Source: an uncultured Psychrobacter sp. | GTDB lineage: Bacteria; Pseudomonadota; Gammaproteobacteria; Pseudomonadales; Moraxellaceae | Length of the DNA stretch: 64,000 nucleotides | Reading direction: 5' to 3' | NCBI GenBank assembly: GCA_947495055.1 | Contig: CANLXO010000001.1 | Location: 248,001 to 312,000 of the forward strand | Part shown: in pieces, positions 55,460-64,000 of the stretch | Numbering within the stretch: position 1 is the stretch's first letter | Layout: the number at the start of each line of letters is the position of its first letter | Notes under the pieces: model-generated | Databases searched by the model: none | Told to the model about the DNA's origin: nothing | Seen by the model: only the letters and a program-made list of their open reading frames with translations | Program-made: the position numbers and the translations under genes

Positions 55460-56755
55460 TTAGCGATGTAGCCAAGGAAAAAGCTGCACCATCACCTCAC
55501 TATTTGCTGCGACATCGCCGCTGTCTTTGTCCAACACGACAAAACAGTTGGCAAGACTAAGCTGTTTGATTCTATGCGATTGCTGTCTTGAAAAACACTC
55601 CACTTCATACTCGCCTGCCGCGCTTTGCGACAATACACCGCGCTGGAAGTCCTTGCGACCGACTGATTTTTTGATGTCATTTATCAGTGTGGCTTTGACG
55701 TTCAGTTGCATGGGTTGCTCTGACACGCTAGCACCTGACATCTGCCACAATGCTGGTATCACAAACTGTAGCGCGCCAACGACTGTAGATAGCGGGTTAC
55801 CTGGCAAGCCAAAGTACAATACAGGCTTATCTAAATCTTTGTTTAATTCACCAAATACGAAGGGCTTACCAGGCTTCATCGCGACTTTATAGTGGTTAAT
55901 CTGACCTAACTGCTCAATGACTGTGGTCAAAAAATCATAATCGCCCACCGACACGCCAGCCGTAGAGATTAGCACATTACACTCTTGCATAGCCTCATTG
56001 ATAGCAGCTGTGGTCTTATCCAAATTATCAGGGATAATGCCGTAATCACGAATAATAACAGGTAAATCAGCCAACAAAGTCTTTAGCGTTGGCGTGTTGG
56101 AGTTGTATATTTGCGCCAAACTTGTCAACTCATCGCCAACAGCAACGAGCTCGTCTCCAGTCGCCAGCACCCCTACGATAAGGGGCTCAAAGACCTTGAC
56201 TTGGCTGATACCTAAGTTGGCAAGTAGGCTAATATCAGTAGGATTAAGGCGCTTACCGACTTTTAAGACCGCTTCACCTTGCTCTATTTCTTCGCCTTGC
56301 TTGCGAATATTGCTATCGATGTGAGCCGTTTGCGTGAGCGTAATGGCGTAAGGCTTTGATTTATCAAGCGTGTCTTTTATTTCTGCAAAGTTGGTGTTCT
56401 CTTGCATGATGACAGTATCACAGCTATCAGGCACCACCGCCCCTGTAAAAATACGCACACCTTGCCCTGCTGCAAGCTGACCTGTAAAAGCGCTGCCCGC
56501 TTGTGACTCACCGATGATCTCGATAGAACTATCTGCCGATAGTGTGCTGCCTTGAGCGATAGCATAACCATCCATCGCCGATACATTTTGTCTGGGTACA
56601 TCAAAGTTTGAGGCAATATCTTGCGCTAGTATCTGATTGCGGCTGTCTTGCAAAGCGCACGTTTTAATAGCTCTCTGCTTTAGAGAAAAATCGTTATTAT
56701 TATAATCCTCTACGCGCTGTTTTATCGCTGATTGCAAGGCTTCCATGGTAATCAT
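55460..56755 (-). CDS. moeA: Molybdopterin molybdenumtransferase
   Basis: Inserts molybdate into adenylylated molybdopterin. The 431 residues have four-domain MoeA order: MDGYAI (about 61-66), GEAQAGSAFTGQ-type region, TGAVVPDSCDTVIMQE, then the MogA-like domain with VLATGDELV, STAGVSVGDYDF and KPGKPFVFG, ending in the C-terminal barrel. Start ATG 56755 has AGAG nearby; an ATG three codons later is an alternative. Confidence 0.95.
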   Translation of the reverse strand: MITMEALQSAIKQRVEDYNNNDFSLKQRAIKTCALQDSRNQILAQDIASNFDVPRQNVSAMDGYAIAQGSTLSADSSIEIIGESQAGSAFTGQLAAGQGVRIFTGAVVPDSCDTVIMQENTNFAEIKDTLDKSKPYAITLTQTAHIDSNIRKQGEEIEQGEAVLKVGKRLNPTDISLLANLGISQVKVFEPLIVGVLATGDELVAVGDELTSLAQIYNSNTPTLKTLLADLPVIIRDYGIIPDNLDKTTAAINEAMQECNVLISTAGVSVGDYDFLTTVIEQLGQINHYKVAMKPGKPFVFGELNKDLDKPVLYFGLPGNPLSTVVGALQFVIPALWQMSGASVSEQPMQLNVKATLINDIKKSVGRKDFQRGVLSQSAAGEYEVECFSRQQSHRIKQLSLANCFVVLDKDSGDVAANSEVMVQLFPWLHR

Positions 56756-56852
56756 AAAAATACTCTTTTTTATTTATAGTACTAAACTTATAGTATTGAA
56801 CTTACAGTATTAAACGTCAAAAACTGCGCTATAAAAATTACTTTGTACTAAC

Positions 56853-56955
56853 TATAGTTAATTCAATATAAAAACGATACAGCGAGATGAAAATTTGCTT
56901 TTCTTGCGTGCTGTGCCTACGCCGACAAAGGCTGCGAAAAACAAATTTTTATCAA
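56853..56955 (+). repeat. Short dispersed repeat family R2, copy 2
   Basis: ATATAAAAACGATACAGCG (56866-56884) matches copy 1 at 20326-20343 directly; the core GCGTGCTGTGCCTACGCCGA running to GGCTGC (56906-56935) matches copy 1 only when reverse-complemented. The borders AGATGAAAATTTG and CAAATTTTTATC are an imperfect inverted repeat. No gene lies in the interval 56756-56980. Confidence 0.75.
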
Positions 56956-56980
56956 GCAACTTGGTAGCTACCTATCTGAT

Positions 56981-57691
56981 TTATTTGGATTCGACTATAT
57001 CAATCCATCTTTGCGCTCTAGCATGAGCGAGTTGGTAAGGGGTGTCAATATCATAGCTAAGCTGAGGATTAACGACGCTGCTAATTTGGTCAGCTGGTAG
57101 ACCTCTGATTAAGTGACGTAGGCCTTTATCCCCTGTTAGTAATGCCTGCCATTGATTTAGTAGCTCATAATCAATGACTAACGGCAGTCCAACGATATCT
57201 TTTTTGACGGTATTATGAGTCACTGTTCTATCTGAATTTTGCTCATCGCTCCAGTTATTTAAACTGCTGTATCTGCTAGCAACTACTCTTTGCGATGCTA
57301 CCAGCAAGGCTTGCAAATGCTCTTTATCGAGTAAGATTTGATCGATACCCATAATCAATACTCTATTGATTGATAAACTATCATTGCTGTCTAAATGATT
57401 TAACGCCTCAATACCTAAGTACAAACTATGCGCCATACCTGTATCAGGTGTTGGGTTTATAATCCTATGCACATTATCCTGCTGATCGATCATACCTTTA
57501 ATAGCAGTATCTATTGACAGATTGCCTTGAGGGGTAACCATCATAATAACTTGCGGCTGAGTCGCTAAGGCCAGCTGAGTCATATAGCAGATTAAGGGTT
57601 CGCCCTCTTTTTTAAGTAGCTGTTTTGTTTGACCTAAACGCTGACTAAGACCACTTGCCAAAATAATAACGGCATGGTTTTGCATCATCAT
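56981..57691 (-). CDS. mocA: Molybdenum cofactor cytidylyltransferase-like protein (MocA family)
   Basis: Adds CMP to Mo-molybdopterin to form MCD, the cofactor of xanthine-oxidase-family enzymes. The 236 residues have the nucleotide loop VIILASGLSQRLGQTKQLLKKEGEPL, MGIDQILLDKEHLQALL (metal-binding), and a C-terminal part ending YDIDTPYQLAHAR. The gene start overlaps the XdhC-like stop by 4 bp (ATGA), so they are coupled and together mature the hydroxylase encoded upstream. Confidence 0.85.
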   Translation of the reverse strand: MMMQNHAVIILASGLSQRLGQTKQLLKKEGEPLICYMTQLALATQPQVIMMVTPQGNLSIDTAIKGMIDQQDNVHRIINPTPDTGMAHSLYLGIEALNHLDSNDSLSINRVLIMGIDQILLDKEHLQALLVASQRVVASRYSSLNNWSDEQNSDRTVTHNTVKKDIVGLPLVIDYELLNQWQALLTGDKGLRHLIRGLPADQISSVVNPQLSYDIDTPYQLAHARAQRWIDIVESK

Positions 57692-58995
57692 GCGTGGCTC
57701 ATCATAGCTATATCGTTATTTGCTAAATCTATATGTTGAGCTGGCGGTACTTGGTTATGCATAACTGCGTTAATCTGCGCCATGATACCCAGCGCTAAAG
57801 CTTCGGGCCCATCGCCACCCAGCTTATAGCCAATAGGATAATACAGGTTATCGATACCCTCATTTAAAACACTAGCATCAGATTTTGTAGCTTTAATCTC
57901 ATCAATTAGACGCTCGGTACGATAGCGCGGGCCCAATTGTCCCAGATATTTATGGTTGACACCTGTCAATAATGCAGCAAGGCGAGCACGGTCTTGACTA
58001 AGGCTATGCGACATTAGAGCGACGGCAGCGTTTTCGCTGAGTTTGAGCAAGGTATCCGTATCGTCTAACGCTAGCGGCAGCACTTCATCTGCCTGCGGGA
58101 AACGTATCCGCGTAGCATATTGCGCGCGACTATCTACGACGGTGACATGCCAGTCTTGCAACTTTGCCATGGTGACCAGTGGCATCACATCATTGCCTGC
58201 GCCGCATATCAATAGACGGACTTGCGGCTCTAATCGTTGCATGAGCCACTCTGTGGTTGGCTGTTTATTATCTTCACTTTTTATAATCAGGTATTTAGTA
58301 TGGTTATTACCTAGTTTGTGCTGAGCTAATTTTTTGGCAGTACTATTAATTAGGCTTAAATCAGTTTGCTCAAAGCTATCGTGAGCATTTATAAAAAGAT
58401 CTGATGCTATCTTTGGCTGAGTATCGTCATCCAAATGAAGGCGCATACCGATTTGCATCTGACTCTCAGAAGCATTATCAGTACGAATCAACGTCGCTAT
58501 CGTAACGGGCTGCTGGGTATGTCGAACTTGCCTGATGATGTCTAATAGCGCCGTCGCTGTCCTTAAGCGCTCAAACAGCACATGCACCCGTCCGTTGCAC
58601 CCTAAGCCAAAATTTAGCTCATCTAAATCAAGATCATAGTCGTCATCTAAATCTGCTTCTACAGAATCATCTGGCGCTATCGTTTCACTAGCTACAGTTT
58701 TATCGACAGGAGCGTGCGCTTCACCGCTTTGCGTATATTCAATATCATCGCCCGTTTGATAGACTTGTACGCTTGCGCCATTGCGAGTAAGCCAAAAGGC
58801 GCGTTTGATAATATGCGGCTCAAGGCAACCACCACTAATCATGCCGACAGAGCGTCCATCCTCGCAAATAAGCATCATCGCGCCCGCACGGCGATACGCT
58901 GAGCCTTCGGTGCGTACGACCGTTGCCAGTACAGCATCAACATTTTGACTTTGAGCAACACTTGCTAATTTGAGGATATCAGCGATTTGGTTCAT
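57688..58995 (-). CDS. XdhC-family molybdenum cofactor chaperone with acidic insert
   Basis: Holds and sulfurates the molybdenum cofactor for insertion into the hydroxylase. The 435 residues contain the N-terminal XdhC/CoxI domain (ATVVRTEGSAYRRAGAMMLI, GMISGGCLEP), continued at FGLGCNGRVHVLFERL, and the C-terminal Rossmann domain (LLICGAGNDVMPLVTMAKL; GQLGPRYRTERL). Between residues about 88 and 126 is an extra acidic stretch (VEADLDDDYDLDLDEL) not found in typical XdhC, which goes directly into the LGCGG motif. Related proteins include PaoD, which serves PaoABC. Confidence 0.87.
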   Translation of the reverse strand: MNQIADILKLASVAQSQNVDAVLATVVRTEGSAYRRAGAMMLICEDGRSVGMISGGCLEPHIIKRAFWLTRNGASVQVYQTGDDIEYTQSGEAHAPVDKTVASETIAPDDSVEADLDDDYDLDLDELNFGLGCNGRVHVLFERLRTATALLDIIRQVRHTQQPVTIATLIRTDNASESQMQIGMRLHLDDDTQPKIASDLFINAHDSFEQTDLSLINSTAKKLAQHKLGNNHTKYLIIKSEDNKQPTTEWLMQRLEPQVRLLICGAGNDVMPLVTMAKLQDWHVTVVDSRAQYATRIRFPQADEVLPLALDDTDTLLKLSENAAVALMSHSLSQDRARLAALLTGVNHKYLGQLGPRYRTERLIDEIKATKSDASVLNEGIDNLYYPIGYKLGGDGPEALALGIMAQINAVMHNQVPPAQHIDLANNDIAMMSHA

Positions 58996-59024
58996 AGTTT
59001 AATTCATTCTTTTAAAAAACAAAT

Positions 59025-59066
59025 AAAACCTGCTTAATATTAAAGATAATAATGAGCAGGTTTTAA
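59025..59066 (-). terminator. Hairpin between the hydroxylase operon and xdhC-like gene
   Basis: AAAACCTGCT and AGCAGGTTTT pair with a 19-nt loop; on the minus strand it reads into TTTTATTTG. A weak or partial terminator, 32 bp after the large-subunit stop. Confidence 0.5.
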
Positions 59067-59097
59067 AGGATGGTCAAAGACGAGTTCGGACTTGAGG

Positions 59098-61611
59098 TTA
59101 CTCAGGCATATCTGCTAAAAGCTTATCTAGAGTAATCGGAAAGTCATATACACGCACGCCAACGGCATTATAAATCGCATTCGCAACCGCTGCCGCTGAT
59201 CCAGAGATTGCCGTCTCGCCAATACCCTTAATATGCATAGGGTTGGTGTATGGATCGTCCTCTTCTAAAAGAATAACATCCAGTTGCGGTACATCTAGAT
59301 TGACAGGAACATGGTACTCCGCCAAGTCATGATTGCACAGTCGGCCGTCGCGTTTATCATGGATGACTTCTTCCATCAAAGCAGAACCAATACCAAATAT
59401 CATACCGCCATAGCACTGCGAGGTCGCCGTTTTGTGATTAAGAATACGTCCAGCAGCATATACTCCAGTCATGCGCTTAACCCGAATCTCACCGGTAAAT
59501 CTATGCACGGCAACTTCAGCGAAATTGGCACCGAAAGAGGCTTGACGGTAGTTTTTACCGTTTTTGCCCGGTTTGATCTGACCTTTAGCACTGATTTCTC
59601 GCTCCTCATATTCAGCGATGATATCAGCTAAGGCGTACGATTGCGCTTTGCTAAAGTCGTATTGCTCATTTGCAGGTTTTAATTCAGGAAGCGGCATACC
59701 TGTCTTTGCCGACACTTTATCTGCCAAGTCTGCAGCCTTATTTACCAAGCCTGATACTTTATCTACCACGCTTTTATCGACTACTCCTTTCTCCACCAAG
59801 TTTTTATCGACAAAGTCTGCTACTTTTTCTCTACTTGCTCCAATAGCGGCTTCTGCCTTGCTAGGCTGATGCTCACCTGCTTTTTTGATCTGACCGTTAT
59901 CTAGGCGAATAGTATCGGCATGAAGTCCTACTTTTTTTGCAAGCATTTCGCGTAGCTGCTCGCAAGCTAAATAGACACCACTACCTGCACTCGCAGCACC
60001 AAAGCTACCGCCAGAACCAGAGGCGGCTGGCAAATCACTATCGCCGAGCTTCATCTCAACGTGATCAATCGGCAGTCCTAACAGCTCAGCTGCAATTTGA
60101 GAAAACACCGTATAGGAACCCGTACCGATGTCGGTCATGTCCGTCTCGATGATGGCTCGAACGCCAAGCTCTTTAGTATCATCTACTTGCAAGATTGCTC
60201 GTGCTTGAGAAGGTTGCAGCATATTACCACGAGAGGTTGCCGACATGCCCATCCCTATCCACCAATCGCCTTGTAGTTGACTGGCAGGTTGAGGGTTGTG
60301 CTTATCCCATCCAAACTGCTCCGCACCTTTTTCCATACAAGCGACTAGCTGACGAGTTGAGAATGGAATCTCTTCGCTAGGATCTTCTTCGGGCTCATTG
60401 CGGCGGCGCAGCTCAATTGGATCAATCTTTAGCTGTGAGGCCAGATCATCCATAGCACACTCAACCGCGATCATACCCACGGCTTCGCCTGGAGCACGCA
60501 TAGAGCCTGATAGCACTTGATTCATATCTACCATCTGGTAGTGGACGCGGCGGTTTTCGCCACGATATAGGTAATGGGTAGATAATGCCGTCGGCTCAAA
60601 AAATGCCTCTCCTGGCAAATTGCTAGTGGTAGTATCATGAATAAAGGTATTAATAATGCCTTCATTATCACAGCCAATAGCGATGCGCTGACGCGTGTTT
60701 GAGCGTCTAACAGTCGCCTCCATCACTTGTGGACGCGTCATTACAACCTGTACAGGACGCCCAACTTCTTTTGCAGCGATAGCAGCAGCAATAGACTCAG
60801 GCGCAATGCCAAGCTTACTCCCAAAGCCGCCACCGACATAATAGGAGATAAGATGTACCTGATCTTTATCTAAGTCTAGTGCATCCATAATCTGCTGTTT
60901 ACAAGAAGCAATCATTTGGTTTGAAGAATACAGCGTTAGCTTATCATCTTCCCAAAACGCAAGCGTCGCATGCGGCTCCATAGCGGCGCTGTTTTGGCTT
61001 GGCGTATGATAAAGGCGATCGAGGGTGACCTCAGAATCACTAAGCCCTTGCTCAGGGTCGCCTTGCTCAGCGTTTTTGTCTGAGCCCTTTTTTTCATCGA
61101 CATCATGAGCGTTGGGCAGCTCTTGCTCAAAATCTACAGCGGCCTTGTCTGTCTCATCTTTATAAGTTACTTTGAGCGTTTTGGCCCCTTCTCTTGCCGC
61201 CTCAAACGTTTCGGCAACGACTACTGCGATAGGCTGACCGTGATAAAAAACTTCACTGACGCCTTGCGTTGGCGCTTTGGTCATACCGCCTTGCTGGGCA
61301 TTGCGCAAAAACTGCTTAGGGTCGGTAACGACTTTGATAATACCCGGAATATCAGCAATCGACTCACTATCGATGTTCTCGACTTCGCCCTTGGCAATAG
61401 TGGCACCTACCAAGACACCATACACCTGGTTATCTACTGAAATCTCTGCACTGTAAGCGGCTTGACCACTCACCTTTAGTGAGCCTTCAACTCTATTGAT
61501 CGGCTTGCCTACTACATTGCTAGCCGTGTTGTCGAATAGGGTATCAACAGACTCGTTCATCGTCTCTTTATTGGTCGGTTCTGACGGTAATACGGTATCT
61601 AATAATGACAT
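59098..61611 (-). CDS. Molybdo-hydroxylase large subunit (PaoC/XdhA-like), molybdopterin-binding
   Basis: The catalytic subunit of a three-part xanthine-oxidase-family enzyme, 837 residues. Domain order: N-terminal leader of about 34 residues, the aldehyde oxidase hammerhead domain (VGKPINRVEGSLKVSGQAAY), Mo-binding region with YYVGGGFGSKLG, SMRAPGEAVG, SGSGGSFGAAS and the catalytic Glu799 in KGIGETAISG. The sequence is closest in style to PaoC (aldehyde oxidoreductase). An insert of about 70 residues (575-645) with VVDKSVVDK-type repeats occurs just before the C-terminal Mo domain. Whether it takes xanthine or aldehydes cannot be read with certainty. Confidence 0.88.
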   Translation of the reverse strand: MSLLDTVLPSEPTNKETMNESVDTLFDNTASNVVGKPINRVEGSLKVSGQAAYSAEISVDNQVYGVLVGATIAKGEVENIDSESIADIPGIIKVVTDPKQFLRNAQQGGMTKAPTQGVSEVFYHGQPIAVVVAETFEAAREGAKTLKVTYKDETDKAAVDFEQELPNAHDVDEKKGSDKNAEQGDPEQGLSDSEVTLDRLYHTPSQNSAAMEPHATLAFWEDDKLTLYSSNQMIASCKQQIMDALDLDKDQVHLISYYVGGGFGSKLGIAPESIAAAIAAKEVGRPVQVVMTRPQVMEATVRRSNTRQRIAIGCDNEGIINTFIHDTTTSNLPGEAFFEPTALSTHYLYRGENRRVHYQMVDMNQVLSGSMRAPGEAVGMIAVECAMDDLASQLKIDPIELRRRNEPEEDPSEEIPFSTRQLVACMEKGAEQFGWDKHNPQPASQLQGDWWIGMGMSATSRGNMLQPSQARAILQVDDTKELGVRAIIETDMTDIGTGSYTVFSQIAAELLGLPIDHVEMKLGDSDLPAASGSGGSFGAASAGSGVYLACEQLREMLAKKVGLHADTIRLDNGQIKKAGEHQPSKAEAAIGASREKVADFVDKNLVEKGVVDKSVVDKVSGLVNKAADLADKVSAKTGMPLPELKPANEQYDFSKAQSYALADIIAEYEEREISAKGQIKPGKNGKNYRQASFGANFAEVAVHRFTGEIRVKRMTGVYAAGRILNHKTATSQCYGGMIFGIGSALMEEVIHDKRDGRLCNHDLAEYHVPVNLDVPQLDVILLEEDDPYTNPMHIKGIGETAISGSAAAVANAIYNAVGVRVYDFPITLDKLLADMPE

Positions 61612-61613
61612 GA

Positions 61614-62606
61614 TTATGCTCCCTCGCCTGCTAATGCACGGCCAATGACTTGTTTGAGTAGACGACGTGTAAGTGGTATTTTAAAGTCGTTTTGACCACT
61701 ACCTTTGGCATTTTTTAGTAATAAGTCCGCAGCCTGCGCGATAATGTCATCATTGCCATCAGTGCTGGTTAACAAGGCTTCAACGTCCTCATTGCGCCAT
61801 GGCTGAGTACCGATGCCACCAAAGGCTAAGCGTACGGTTGCCAAGTTTCCATCGTCATCGGTATCTACGACTGCAGCGCAAGAGACGAGTGCAAAAGCAT
61901 AAGAAGCGCGATCTCGCACTTTGTCATAAGTGTGCATACCTTTAATAGGTGCTGGCAGAACGACATGAGTAATCAGCTCACCTGACTCCAAAACGTTTTC
62001 GATATGCGGCGTATCTTTTGGCAGACAATAAAAGTCTTTGACATCAATTTTGCGAGTTGAGCCATCTGCTTTGACCGTCTCGATAGTGGCATCTAATAAG
62101 CGCATGGCTACAGCCATATCGGAGGGATGCTGCGCGATACAAGAGTCGCTCGTGCCCAAAATCGCTAGAGTGCGGTTCTCGCCATTGATAGCAGGGCAAC
62201 CTGATCCTGGATTGCGCTTATTGCAGGCGCTATCAGTCTGATAAAAATAATAGCAGCGCGTCCGCTGTAAAAAATTACCGCCTGTGGTCGCTTTGTTGCG
62301 TAGCTGACCGGTCGCCCCTGCCAATATAGCGCGAGACAACACAGGATAATGAGCAATCACTTTAGGATGCGCAGCCAAGTCACTATTACTAACGAGGGTA
62401 CCGATACGTAAACCGCCATCTTCTGTGTCTTCTACTTGCGTAAGCTCTAAACGCGTAACATCAACCAGTTTAGTCGGAGTTTCAACTTTAAGCTTCATTA
62501 AATCAAGTAGATTGGTGCCGCCTGCGATAAAGGAAGCATCTTTGGGAGTAGCAAACATAACCGCTTGCTGCGGCTCAAGGGCGCGAATATATTCAAAGCG
62601 TTTCAT
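61614..62606 (-). CDS. Molybdo-hydroxylase FAD subunit (PaoB-like) with extra Fe-S motif
   Basis: Binds FAD and passes electrons from the Mo subunit, 330 residues. FAD motifs are FIAGGTNLLDLMK (about 26-38) and ATTGGNFLQRTRC. The run CYYFYQTDSAC, NKRNPGSGC, then a fourth Cys supplies Cys118, Cys128, Cys137 and Cys156, matching the additional 4Fe-4S site of E. coli PaoB, which soluble xanthine dehydrogenases lack. It starts 4 bp before the 2Fe-2S subunit stop (ATGA) and ends 2 bp before the large subunit. Confidence 0.9.
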   Translation of the reverse strand: MKRFEYIRALEPQQAVMFATPKDASFIAGGTNLLDLMKLKVETPTKLVDVTRLELTQVEDTEDGGLRIGTLVSNSDLAAHPKVIAHYPVLSRAILAGATGQLRNKATTGGNFLQRTRCYYFYQTDSACNKRNPGSGCPAINGENRTLAILGTSDSCIAQHPSDMAVAMRLLDATIETVKADGSTRKIDVKDFYCLPKDTPHIENVLESGELITHVVLPAPIKGMHTYDKVRDRASYAFALVSCAAVVDTDDDGNLATVRLAFGGIGTQPWRNEDVEALLTSTDGNDDIIAQAADLLLKNAKGSGQNDFKIPLTRRLLKQVIGRALAGEGA

Positions 62607-63241
62607 GAGCGGTCTCCTGATGTACGACTTGGCGTTGTATTATTTGGCTTACCTAGCTGGGTCTGACTTGGCGGCGGTGACCAGATGCCAGTGACCGCCT
62701 TTTTGCTTGTGTCATTCTTCGATGAGTCACCAGCTTGGTTTTGCAATACCTGTGAGATGGCGCTTACGATATTGGGATAAGCGGAGCAGCGACAAATATT
62801 ACCGCTCATGCGCTCAGCGATTTCTTGTATAAGCTGCCCATCAGGATTTTGCAAGTCTTCACTGACATAGCTTGGCCAGTTTTGTTTGACCTCATCTATA
62901 AGCGCTGTCGCAGAACAGATCTGCCCAGGCGTACAGTAACCGCACTGAAACGCATCATGATCTTTAAAGGCTTGTTGCAACTCAGACAGCGACTCTGGCA
63001 TACCGATACCTTCAATCGTCGTGATCTCATCACCATCATGCATGACGGCTAGAGTCAAACAAGCATTAATACGCTCACCATTGATGAGGATAGTACAAGC
63101 GCCGCATTGACCGTGATCGCAGCCCTTTTTGGGACCCGTTATTTGCAAGTGCTGACGACATAAATCAAGAAGAGTGGTACGAGGGTCAAGGTCATCGAAT
63201 CGATGCTCTTGGTTGTTAATCGTTAACGTCAAATTAGACAT
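62603..63241 (-). CDS. Molybdo-hydroxylase 2Fe-2S subunit (PaoA/YagT-like, no Tat leader)
   Basis: Carries two 2Fe-2S clusters. Start ATG 63241 (MSNLTLTINNQ) with GGGAAG five bases before gives 212 residues. Cluster 1 ligands are Cys41, Cys46, Cys49 and Cys61 (CDHGQCGAC); cluster 2 uses Cys100, Cys103, Cys150 and Cys152 (CGYC...CRC). E. coli PaoA carries a roughly 50-residue twin-arginine leader; here none is present, and the open frame further upstream has no RR motif. The last 30 residues are a Pro/Ser/Thr-rich tail. First gene of the trio. Confidence 0.92.
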   Translation of the reverse strand: MSNLTLTINNQEHRFDDLDPRTTLLDLCRQHLQITGPKKGCDHGQCGACTILINGERINACLTLAVMHDGDEITTIEGIGMPESLSELQQAFKDHDAFQCGYCTPGQICSATALIDEVKQNWPSYVSEDLQNPDGQLIQEIAERMSGNICRCSAYPNIVSAISQVLQNQAGDSSKNDTSKKAVTGIWSPPPSQTQLGKPNNTTPSRTSGDRS

Positions 63242-63400
63242 GCTGGCTTCCCGCTGGCAGTTGGTTATTGTTTTTGGGTAAAAATATAAACGTGAGCTAA
63301 ACATTTAGTAAATTTATTATGACCTATCAATACGCTTACTGTGTTTTATCTTTGTAATACTTTTGAGCAAACTAAAATGTTTAGGTAAATGACTACTCAC

Positions 63401-63422
63401 AAAAAAAGCGCCATAAGCGCTT
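63401..63422 (-). terminator. Terminator of the nitroreductase gene
   Basis: AAGCGC and GCGCTT pair around CATAA; on the minus strand it is followed by TTTTTTTG, 41 bp after the nitroreductase stop. Confidence 0.65.
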
Positions 63423-63462
63423 GAGGTTAAAGCGTATTTGTTCGTGTTTATTACAAAAACAA

Positions 63463-64000
63463 CTAAGCTTTGCTCATGATGTCTGCTTCACTAAGGCGTG
63501 ATTTGGGCAAAGTCGCGTTATAGCCATCCCCGCTTCGATAGCCTAGACTGACAACACCAATTGAGCTAAATCCTTTAGTATTTAAATCCAGCTCTTCATC
63601 TAGCACTGCAAAATCCACCCCTTCCATCGGTGTTGCATCGATACCGAGCATAGCTGCCGCAAGCAGTAGCGACCCCATCGTAATGTGTACTTGCTGCGCT
63701 AACCAGTGCGCTTCATCCTTAGTTGCGTAGCGATGCTTATTGACAGACTTTTTGCGCTTAGCATCCATTTGATCTTTGTGTTTAGGCTCAGTAAAACGGC
63801 CATCAGCGTCCTCTTGTTCTAGCACCTTTTGCAGATACTCATCGTCTGCCTGCGCCAAACTGCAAAAGACAATAACGTGTGAGGCATCTCTTATCTTATG
63901 CGAGTTAGCCTCATGGTGACCATCAGTCGCTTTAGCAATGCGCTCTTTACCCGCGTTATCATCAGCGATGACATAATGCCAAGGTTGAATGTTAGTCGCC
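63463..64000 (-). CDS. NfsB-type NAD(P)H nitroreductase, C-terminal part (cut by right edge)
   Basis: The frame is open to the right edge, so only the last 179 codons or so are visible. From the edge it reads ..NIQPWHYVIADDNAGKERIAK, then DASHVIVFCSLAQADDEYL, which matches E. coli NfsB near its middle (QPWHFIVA, DASHVVVFC). The C-terminal half has WLAQQVHITMGSLLLAAAMLGIDATPMEGVD and the FMN-domain ending SIGVVSLGYRSGDGYNATLPKSRL. An ATG at 63858 is internal, not the start. Flavin enzyme reducing nitro compounds or quinones. Confidence 0.85.
   Translation of the reverse strand, partial: ATNIQPWHYVIADDNAGKERIAKATDGHHEANSHKIRDASHVIVFCSLAQADDEYLQKVLEQEDADGRFTEPKHKDQMDAKRKKSVNKHRYATKDEAHWLAQQVHITMGSLLLAAAMLGIDATPMEGVDFAVLDEELDLNTKGFSSIGVVSLGYRSGDGYNATLPKSRLSEADIMSKA

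Noticed and set aside
63463..63858. Stand-alone 131-residue gene starting at 63858
   Set aside because: The same frame continues open to the right edge with NfsB-like sequence, so the ATG is internal.
1..64000. CRISPR arrays, tRNA or rRNA genes, prophage or toxin-antitoxin pairs
   Set aside because: No regular spaced repeats, cloverleaf-like genes or phage genes were seen on either strand.

Overview
The window looks like chromosomal DNA of a Moraxellaceae gammaproteobacterium, most likely Psychrobacter. This is inferred from protein flavour, moderate G+C with AT-rich intergenic DNA, Fur-type operators and gene content; no rRNA or tRNA is present to confirm it. About 45 genes are supported. 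Both edges cut genes: fumC on the left and an NfsB-type nitroreductase on the right.

Region 1 (1-12.6 kb) is housekeeping: fumarase, 5-formyl-THF cyclo-ligase with an acidic tail, an NhaC/YuiF-type antiporter, Lon with a possible heat-shock promoter, two lipoproteins (META-domain and Cu/Zn SOD), topoisomerase I, a one-TM protein and a DUF2799-like lipoprotein. Region 2 (12.8-22.7 kb) is iron uptake: tonB-exbB-exbD diverges from an ABC siderophore importer across DNA with two Fur-box clusters, followed by a siderophore-interacting reductase and a TonB-dependent receptor with its own perfect Fur box. No siderophore biosynthesis genes are seen.

Region 3 (23-36 kb) is purine breakdown: a broken SDR gene, an amidohydrolase lipoprotein, a Tsx-like porin, an NCS2 xanthine/urate permease, a RutR-like repressor, uraD, uraH, puuD, an NCS1 allantoin-type permease with an in-frame amber stop, puuE, allE and allA. 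Urate can be taken to allantoate, and ureidoglycine to glyoxylate plus urea; the allantoate-to-ureidoglycine enzyme is not in the window. Three 14-bp RutR-like palindromes (TGACnAnnTGGTCA) sit before the NCS2 permease and in the rutR-uraD divergent region, which suggests that a RutR-type repressor was recruited to purine catabolism.

Region 4 (36-49.5 kb) holds a DMT transporter, a cystine-type ABC importer, a four-gene glycosyltransferase operon facing an unassigned protein with weak GT29/WaaZ-like features, NADP-glutamate dehydrogenase, a methyltransferase and a tautomerase-fold protein lacking the catalytic proline.

Region 5 (49.5-63.3 kb) is a molybdenum block: modA-modB (no modC), moaE, moaD, moaC, mobA, moaB, moaA, moeA, mocA-like, xdhC-like and a three-subunit PaoABC-type molybdo-hydroxylase. 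The hydroxylase has the extra Fe-S cysteines of PaoB but no Tat leader, so it is probably cytoplasmic. It could supply urate to region 3 if it acts on xanthine, but its family is better known for aldehydes.

Two families of short non-coding repeats lie between these blocks: a 268-282 bp MITE-like element with terminal inverted repeats (36.0 kb and 53.9 kb), and a roughly 100-bp element whose core is inverted between its two copies (20.3 kb and 56.9 kb).
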